Source: Certhia americana (taxonomy: Eukaryota > Chordata > Aves > Passeriformes > Certhiidae). Taken from it: DNA of 64,000 nucleotides. The stretch covers positions 55,428,650 to 55,492,649 of the forward strand of contig CM031859.1 of NCBI GenBank assembly GCA_018697195.1. The letters are read 5' to 3'. The translations under genes and the position numbers were made by a program. Shown one piece after another: positions 62,601 through 64,000 of this stretch. How positions within the stretch are numbered: position 1 is the stretch's first letter; each line of letters starts with the position of its first letter. The notes beneath the pieces are model-generated. The model was not told where the DNA came from and did no database searches. It worked only from the letters and a program-made list of their open reading frames with translations.

Positions 62601-64000
62601 TGTCAAAAGAAGCTATTACATTAACAACTGGCAAGCTGTTCTCTTAATCCCTCATGTTTCCATAATTACAGATCGCATAGAGCAAGGACAGATGCAGGGA
62701 ACTAACAGTCTTTCCTCTCTCAGTTGGGATCTCAGGTGAAAATGTGTGCCTGTGGATACAATCCCTGTGTAAAGAATGTTTTATTTACAGAGCTTGCTTA
62801 GCCCCCTGAGCAAAGCCAAGGTCTGTACTGGGGCATAATGTACGTGTCTATATCACATCCCCTTCCTCAACAGACTTGCATGGGATACCCACCCAAGACA
62901 GGGGAAAACATCTCCACTGACCTCAGCTCAGGTCAGAGCTCTATGTTCTGCTGGGTTATGGTGATACATAACTTCTTGATTTTTCCCACTCCAAATTTTT
63001 ATCATTTTATTTTATTGTTGCTGTCAAAAAAGCCATGTATCCAAACATGTTTATGGCACCAATGTTGTTGTAAGTACTGCCCATAACATATTAACATGTC
63101 AGAGGACTAAACTGGCCTTTGAAGGACTTGGTCAAAAACCTCTTTTCCACATTTTGTCTGTGTTACATTTTCACAGGTCCATTGCAGATCTAATTCAGGA
63201 AGTGTTTGCTCCATTTGTTCTGTTTTGAAATATGTGAAACAAGCATTCCACTGAGAATTCAAGCCAAACAGTAGAAATACTGCTCATGGTTTTCATTTTT
63301 TTGAGTTTTCACACTCACACCCAAAGGGTGTTGCAAGATGAACTGGGCTCTTTGAGGCTGACAATCTTCATTAACTTAGGTCTTAAATCTTATATCTTAT
63401 ATTGCATAGTTGAAGAAAGAAAAATCTAAAAATCTCTAGTGCTGGTGGAGTCACATACCACCACTAGTGATTACTTGCTCTGGAAAAGAAAGCCATGCCT
63501 AAGTTAGACAGCTCACTTCAAAACTATGAACAGGGATTTTCATATGCATTACACACGTCTTTATTTTCTGAAAAGATTCCAGCATCCTAAGGCAGAAAGC
63601 ACTGCAACAACACTCCCGAAAAAACTGGCAGGAAGTATTTTGCTGAATAAAAAGAGTAATAAGTGCATGTTATAATTAACAGAAGAAAATGGTTTGCAGT
63701 TTAGTCACCTCTAAGTCAACACCATGCTTCAGCTCTTTTAGCTGATAAGTTATATATAATGAGGTTTTGTCTTCCATCACTGAGTATATTATCTCATAGA
63801 TAATACACGGCTGTCTTATTTTCTAGTGGGATTAGCACCATCCTGTCAGTGAACAGAAATGACCCCTCCAAGTGCTGCTCAGCCCTCACATCTATTAGCA
63901 AACACCTCCTACAAAATGCTCTTCCAATGGCATTTGTTTTGGAAGTGCCTGCACAGAAGTACCTCTGCCTGTCAAAGCGTTAGGGTTTTTTTTTATTATT
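59654..64000. other. No gene seen; unique sequence
   Basis: AT-rich unique sequence to the end of the window. A GC-richer patch at about 61410-61900 carries overlapping frames of 60-76 codons on both strands. An AT-only stretch lies at about 62270-62320. No exon, RNA gene or transposon end was recognised. Confidence 0.55.

Noticed and set aside
1..64000. tRNA genes, CRISPR arrays, bacterial operons
   Set aside because: No tRNA B-box with matching arms was spotted, no spaced identical repeats of CRISPR type exist, and the composition and CR1 content are those of a bird genome.

Overview
The window looks like avian nuclear DNA. It carries three copies of CR1, the dominant LINE family of bird genomes. 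One is well preserved and ends in the CR1-type 3' octamer repeat; one is a 3'-end fragment in the opposite orientation; one is much older. A fourth, weaker CR1 remnant is also present. There is also a probable solo LTR of an endogenous retrovirus. The sequence is otherwise moderately AT-rich, CpG-poor and full of microsatellites. I cannot place it to species.

I could not support any intact host protein-coding gene, tRNA, rRNA or known microRNA. No open frame exceeds about 180 codons. The longest ones overlap open frames on the other strand or in other phases and match no family I recognise, so the window reads as intergenic DNA or long intron. The best hint of former coding sequence is a purine-rich minus-strand stretch around 22.6-24.6 kb, where long frames follow one another with few stops and some frame changes. 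I could not identify it and rate it low.

Layout: 0-3.3 kb is plain sequence ending at a 100-N gap, followed by an unusual CTCTC/TCGAAC satellite (3.37-3.63 kb). 3.6-10.2 kb is plain except for a GC-rich patch (5.7-6.3 kb) and a G/T-rich tract (7.4 kb). A minus-strand CR1 lies at 10.2-10.4 kb. 10.4-22.8 kb holds GC-rich patches, a compound CTCA/CTCC microsatellite (15.3 kb) and a TG repeat. A C-rich tract (22.8 kb) precedes the possible pseudogene. A near-perfect hairpin (26.64-26.69 kb) sits just before a homopurine tract with a 5-N gap. An ancient CR1 occupies 30.1-30.55 kb. The LTR is at 40.67-41.37 kb, an ATT repeat with a 10-N gap at 44.5 kb, a CR1 with part of ORF2 at 50.2-51.2 kb, another old CR1 remnant at 56.1-56.3 kb, and a CTA repeat at 59.6 kb. 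The rest shows nothing I can name.

I found no convincing new biological system. The observations most worth a second look are the hairpin, the satellite beside the gap, the LTR with its internal duplication, the minus-strand coding-like segment and the strong G-quadruplex/i-motif candidate.
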